In this document: one piece after another, positions 60,055 to 64,000 of the stretch
Layout: every line of letters starts with the position of its first letter
Numbering within the stretch: position 1 is the first letter of the stretch
Origin: JANWYT01 sp034437555
GTDB taxonomy: Bacteria; Chloroflexota; Anaerolineae; Aggregatilineales; Phototrophicaceae
Reading direction: 5' to 3'
Assembly (NCBI GenBank): GCA_034437555.1
Contig: DAOTTQ010000013.1
Location: 93,043-157,042 of the forward strand
DNA: 64,000 nucleotides
Program-made: the position numbers and the translations under genes
Notes under the pieces: generated by a model
Told to the model about the DNA's origin: nothing
Databases searched by the model: none
The model's input: only the letters and a program-made list of their open reading frames with translations

Positions 60055-61206
60055 ATGAGCAAACCCATTCGCGTCGCCATCGCGGGCGTAGGGAACTGTG
60101 CATCTTCTCTCATTCAAGGTGTCCACTACTACGCGGATGCGAAAGATGGGGATTTTGTGCCGGGCATTATGCACGTCAATTTAGGTGGTTATCATATTCA
60201 TGATGTTCAGTTTGTGGCGGCATTCGATGTTGACCGCGACAAAGTAGGCAAAGACCTTAGCGAAGCTATTTTTAGTGGGCAAAACAACACGGTTGTATTT
60301 TCCGAAGTCCCTCATTTGGGCGTAACCGTGCAACGTGGTCGTACTCTCGATGGGCTGGGAACGTATCTTGCCCAAAAAATCACAGAATCGGATGCCGAAC
60401 CCGTGAACGTGGCGCAAGCCCTGCGTGATGCTAAGGTAGACGTACTGGTCAATTATTTGCCCGTAGGAAGCCAAAAAGCCGTAGAGCAATACGCCGAAGC
60501 CTGCCTTGAAGCAGGGGTAGCGTTTGTTAATGCCATTCCTGTATTTATTGCCAGCAACCCCGCATGGCAAGCCCGCTTCGAAGCCGCTGGGCTTCCTGTA
60601 TTAGGCGATGACATTAAGAGCCAAGTGGGTGCAACCATTGTGCATCGCGTGTTGGCAAACTTGTTTCAGGCGCGTGGCGTAAAAATTGAGCGCACCAGCC
60701 AGCTGAACGTCGGCGGCAATATGGACTTCTACAACATGCTAGACCGTTCACGCTTAGAGAGCAAGAAAATTAGCAAGACGAATGCTGTCACCAGCCAAAT
60801 TGACTATGACATGGGAGCAGAAAACGTCTACATTGGGCCCAGTGACTATGTGCCATGGCTAGAAGACCGCAAGTGGGCGCACATTCGCCTAGAAGGTCGT
60901 AGCTTTGGCGATGTGCCTTTGAATATCGAGCTAAAACTGGAAGTGGTGGATAGCCCCAACAGTGCGGGCGTGATTATTGATGCGGTGCGTTGTGCAAAAA
61001 TTGCCCTAGACCGTGGTCTAAGCGGTAGCATCGAAGCCCCCTCCAGCTACTTCTTCAAAACACCCCCTATTCAGCCCGAAGACACCATTTCTAGGGACAT
61101 GCTAGAGGCGTTTATTGCGGGAAAAAGCTATGAATGGCATGGGCTAGACCGCACACGCGGTACAGCACACCACAAAATTGCTCATACCAACGGCTATAAC
61201 CACTAA
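60055..61206 (+). CDS. ino1: inositol-3-phosphate synthase
   Basis: Converts glucose 6-phosphate to inositol 3-phosphate using NAD. The prokaryotic (actinobacterial/archaeal) type of 383 residues: N-terminal Rossmann VAIAGVGNCASSLIQGVHYY, AAFDVDRDKVGKDL, VNYLPVGSQKAVEQYAEA, LGDDIKSQVGATIVHRVLAN and NVGGNMDFYNMLD, followed by SKKISKTNAVTSQI-like residues. In bacteria it supplies inositol phospholipids or compatible solutes. Strong RBS AGGAG; own extended -10 promoter and terminator, so monocistronic. Confidence 0.93.
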   Translation: MSKPIRVAIAGVGNCASSLIQGVHYYADAKDGDFVPGIMHVNLGGYHIHDVQFVAAFDVDRDKVGKDLSEAIFSGQNNTVVFSEVPHLGVTVQRGRTLDGLGTYLAQKITESDAEPVNVAQALRDAKVDVLVNYLPVGSQKAVEQYAEACLEAGVAFVNAIPVFIASNPAWQARFEAAGLPVLGDDIKSQVGATIVHRVLANLFQARGVKIERTSQLNVGGNMDFYNMLDRSRLESKKISKTNAVTSQIDYDMGAENVYIGPSDYVPWLEDRKWAHIRLEGRSFGDVPLNIELKLEVVDSPNSAGVIIDAVRCAKIALDRGLSGSIEAPSSYFFKTPPIQPEDTISRDMLEAFIAGKSYEWHGLDRTRGTAHHKIAHTNGYNH

Positions 61207-61247
61207 GTTAAGCCGTCGCCCATCCCCCTCAATATCATGACTCATTT

Positions 61248-61270
61248 AAGCCCCCGCATAAGGGGCTTTT
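61248..61270 (+). terminator. terminator after ino1
   Basis: AAGCCCC (61248-61254) pairs with GGGGCTT (61262-61268) with a 7-base loop, followed by a short T-run. Confidence 0.65.
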
Positions 61271-61383
61271 ATGTTGGTGGATAAAGCCCGTGGTGGGCGG
61301 GCGGTAGTGCGTGGTTTTTAATAGGTTTATGTTATACTTATGTTCTAAACAGCGGTTTTTATGGTAGGGGGTAAAGTATTCCT

Positions 61384-64000
61384 GTGGATAAAGAACAAGC
61401 ACGCCAAGCCATTGCCGAGCTGGTTGCACGCTTTAAGGCAGACCCCAAACGCCACACACACAACGAAGCGGCGATATGCCAAGCCTATATTCAACCTATG
61501 ATGGAAGCGCTGGGATGGAACTTTAGGGATTTGAATGAGGTATTCCCTCAAGAAACTGTTCATAATCGCAAGAGAGCCGATTACGCTTTTTCCGTTGATA
61601 AAAGAGTGTCTTTTTACCTTGAAACGAAGAAAGTAAAAGAGAATCTGAATGACCATTATAAGCAAGCAATCAACTATGCACGTTTAACAGGCGTTGATTG
61701 GGCGGTTCTAAGCAATTTTAGAGAAACACGAATTTACTATGCACAATCCAAAGAAAAAGATGAAAGTTATCTTTGCTTAGCAAAAATTGAAATGGAAAAC
61801 TACGATAACGAATACGAATTTGACGATTTATGGCTTATTGGTAAAGAAAAGATGAAAGAAAATGCCATAGAAACGGTGGCAGTGCTAAGAGGCAAAAAAT
61901 ATAAACGCCACCCTGTGACAAAGATTCTATTCGAAAATATGGTTCGCTGGCGCAGCCGACTCCTTAGAAATGTGATTCGATTTCAGGGAGTCCCACAGGG
62001 TAAAGGAGAGAGCATTGCAGAGATTAGAAAAATTGATAACGCCGTTCAATATCTTCTTGACCGTATGATCTTTTTACGCTCTGTTGAAGATAAGGGCGTT
62101 GAGGGAACTGTGGTACTTAGAGCCATTAAAATTCAAGAACTTGGCGAAAAAAATATAGGTGCTAATGGGAAAGGTCAGCTCTTTAAGCGGTTGTTTGCAG
62201 AGTTTAAGGCATTGCATTTTATCTATAATTCTAATTTGTTTCCTGCTCATGTAGAAAACGTTTTAAGCCACATTGATGACAACGTATTAGCCGACATCAT
62301 TGACGAATTCTACGAGGACACAGAAAACGAGATTCAGTGGAACTTTGAAATTATCAAAGCAGATGTGCTTGGTACGGTTTACGAACAATATCTAAGTTAT
62401 CGTGATGCAGATTTGATTGCATATGCAACCGATGACAAACGTAAGCAAAAAGACCTTATTCGCCATCTATCTGACGAAAAAGAGACAAAGCGTAGGTCGC
62501 AGGGCATTTACTATACGCCCCAATATGTGGTGCGCTATATTGTGCAACAAACGCTAGGCGACTTGCTAAAAAGTGGGCGCGACCCCCACAGCCTTAAAAT
62601 TGTAGACCCTGCATGTGGCAGTGGCGCATTCTTGATAGAAGCGTTTGATGTGCTTGACCTTTGGTTAGCAAAAACCGAACCCGATGTACCCACCCGTGAA
62701 CGCCGAGAACGCATTTTAAGAGAGAATATCTTCGGCATAGATCTAGACGAACAAGCCGTAGAAGTCACGCGCCTAAACCTTATGCTACGGGCTGTATCTA
62801 AACGGCAAAAACTGCCCTTACTTACTAACATTCGACACGGCAACAGCCTTGTTTCTAGCCCCGAAGTGGGTGGGGATACGGCATTTGATTGGGAAACGCT
62901 GGGCAAGTTTGACGTGGTGATTGGTAATCCGCCGTATATCCCTATGGAAGAAATATCATTAGAACAAAAAGATTACTTCAAAGAATCTCATCAGGAGTTG
63001 AAAAGAAAATACGACACATCTATCATTTTCCTCCTCTTAGGATTAAGAAAATTGCTAAAACCCGATGGAAAGTTAGGGTTTATATCGTCTGTCGCGTGGC
63101 AAACCGGCGAGAATTTCAACTTTGTAAGAAAACTCGTATTTGAGAAATATGGGGTGAGTGAAATTATTAACCTACCGTTTGATGTTTTTAGTGATGCTTA
63201 TGTAGATACGGGAATTTTTATCATAAACGGGCAGAAGAATAATCAATATAAGATTCACCAATTTGACAAAAAAGAACAGATTGTATCATTAGAGAAGTTA
63301 CCTTTTACTTCAGTAGCTTCTGAGTTAGTAGTTGCACCCTCCTACAAGGTAATATATAACCTCTTTGCCAGTAACTTTCTGATGAACAAGCGTCAAGGAT
63401 TTGTGACTTTAGGCGATATTTCTTACTCGACACAAGGTTTATCTACGAGTGGCTTTAAGTTAAATGCAGAACGCACGGACTTACATCAAACCCCCTTTAT
63501 GCTTGATGGAAAGATGGATAGATATGATTTGCAGGTATATGAGACTGGGTTTGTGGATATTACGAAGAATCAAAATTTGGCTAAGTTCTATATGTTGGGT
63601 GAGAAATTGCTCATCAGGCGTATTATTAGCAGAGGAAATCGTATGCTAGTTGCCTACACAAAAGATGAGATGGTGTTTAATAAAGACGTGAGTCCGTTTG
63701 TGGTTAGAGACAGTTTTCAGACCAAATATGTCCTGGGGATATTAAATAGCAAGTTGTTATCTTATATCTACACCAATACGTCTTCGATAGCAATGAAAGA
63801 CGACTTTCGGCAGACTACACTTGCTGAGCTTAGAAGATTGCCCATCCCACGCCTAAACCTTGATGACCCCGTGCAAAAAAGCCAGCACGATGCCATTGTG
63901 CGCCTTGTGGAAAAAATGTTGGCTCTTAAAGCCGAACTCGCACGTCTAGAAAACGTGCTAGACGATAAACGCCATCAAGTGCAAGCCGATATTGAATACA
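61384..64000 (+). CDS. Type IIG restriction-modification enzyme (3' end beyond window)
   Basis: A single-chain restriction and methylation enzyme, at least 872 residues with no stop before the window end. The frame is open throughout. Residues about 60-85 hold a PD-(D/E)xK nuclease core (D66 in KRADYAF, E80 and K82 in FYLETKK). Next is a helical connector. The adenine methylase follows with motif I in DPACGSGAF (residue 408) and IGNPPYIP (NPPY 515-518). A TaqI-like specificity region follows (YVLGILNSKLLSYIY, LRRLPIPRLN). Starts at GTG, with AGGGGG about 12 bases upstream; an in-frame stop at 61372 bounds it. It would methylate and cut a short site, providing phage defence. Confidence 0.85.
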   Translation, partial: MDKEQARQAIAELVARFKADPKRHTHNEAAICQAYIQPMMEALGWNFRDLNEVFPQETVHNRKRADYAFSVDKRVSFYLETKKVKENLNDHYKQAINYARLTGVDWAVLSNFRETRIYYAQSKEKDESYLCLAKIEMENYDNEYEFDDLWLIGKEKMKENAIETVAVLRGKKYKRHPVTKILFENMVRWRSRLLRNVIRFQGVPQGKGESIAEIRKIDNAVQYLLDRMIFLRSVEDKGVEGTVVLRAIKIQELGEKNIGANGKGQLFKRLFAEFKALHFIYNSNLFPAHVENVLSHIDDNVLADIIDEFYEDTENEIQWNFEIIKADVLGTVYEQYLSYRDADLIAYATDDKRKQKDLIRHLSDEKETKRRSQGIYYTPQYVVRYIVQQTLGDLLKSGRDPHSLKIVDPACGSGAFLIEAFDVLDLWLAKTEPDVPTRERRERILRENIFGIDLDEQAVEVTRLNLMLRAVSKRQKLPLLTNIRHGNSLVSSPEVGGDTAFDWETLGKFDVVIGNPPYIPMEEISLEQKDYFKESHQELKRKYDTSIIFLLLGLRKLLKPDGKLGFISSVAWQTGENFNFVRKLVFEKYGVSEIINLPFDVFSDAYVDTGIFIINGQKNNQYKIHQFDKKEQIVSLEKLPFTSVASELVVAPSYKVIYNLFASNFLMNKRQGFVTLGDISYSTQGLSTSGFKLNAERTDLHQTPFMLDGKMDRYDLQVYETGFVDITKNQNLAKFYMLGEKLLIRRIISRGNRMLVAYTKDEMVFNKDVSPFVVRDSFQTKYVLGILNSKLLSYIYTNTSSIAMKDDFRQTTLAELRRLPIPRLNLDDPVQKSQHDAIVRLVEKMLALKAELARLENVLDDKRHQVQADIEY

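Noticed and set aside
1..64000. tRNA, rRNA, CRISPR array, insertion sequence or prophage
   Set aside because: No cloverleaf, repeat-spacer pattern, transposase or phage module was seen in any part of the window.

Overview
The window is a chromosomal segment of moderate GC that looks like a member of the Chloroflexota, probably an Anaerolineae-like lineage. This is inferred from family content, not from a marker tree. The hints are secreted proteins with Pro/Thr linkers (TPTPTAT type) next to SH3-like domains, a DUF3352 protein, glucosyl-3-phosphoglycerate synthase, prokaryotic-type inositol phosphate synthase, and abundant GAF and kinase signalling. I saw no rRNA, tRNA, CRISPR array, transposase or prophage. 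Gene density is high, operons are tight, and many intergenic gaps carry a clear hairpin terminator.

Layout. 1-5.0 kb: TetR regulator with a beta-propeller lipoprotein, then a very large hybrid histidine kinase. 5.2-9.3 kb: a UspA-like/GpgS fusion and two M42 aminopeptidases. 9.4-13 kb: a secreted SH3 protein and a CotH-DUF4956 pair. 13-16.7 kb: hypothetical, TPR, SDR and TlpA-like genes. 16.8-20.5 kb: pentapeptide-repeat protein with an ECF sigma factor, divergent from rpsA. 20.6-25.1 kb: twin-YceI protein, mscL, a SWIM protein with a decayed second copy, moaB and a polytopic membrane protein. 25.2-33.4 kb: DUF3352, a GT-C-like membrane protein, pdxS, Bax inhibitor-1, and a pectin-acetylesterase/Notum-like hydrolase. 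33.5-40.6 kb: an eight-gene minus-strand run with an FMO-like flavoprotein overlapping a biotin carrier protein, two GT2 glycosyltransferases and envelope proteins. 40.7-47.6 kb: a jelly-roll-like protein with holB, a Ser/Thr kinase with a sugar-binding-type ectodomain, and nadK-recN. 47.8-53.8 kb: a complete phosphate ABC transporter (two PstS-like proteins, one fused to a FAS1 domain, then pstCAB). 54-59.8 kb: a six-gene minus-strand operon starting with a J-domain protein and two histidine-kinase-like proteins that lack the phosphorylated histidine. 60-61.2 kb: inositol-3-phosphate synthase. 61.4 kb to the edge: a Type IIG restriction-modification enzyme cut by the window end.

How the genes work together. 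Phosphate uptake is the only complete pathway; its PstC and PstA carry unusually large extracytoplasmic insertions and one PstS carries an adhesion-type domain. Inositol phosphate synthase, GpgS and MscL fit osmolyte and phospholipid physiology. The two GT2 enzymes, CotH/DUF4956 and the many secreted SH3 proteins fit an elaborate cell surface.

The best candidates for something undescribed are the pseudo-histidine-kinase/J-domain operon (about 53963-59785), the one-piece sugar-binding Ser/Thr receptor kinase (42826-44832), and the FAS1-PstS phosphate system with enlarged permeases (47774-53830).
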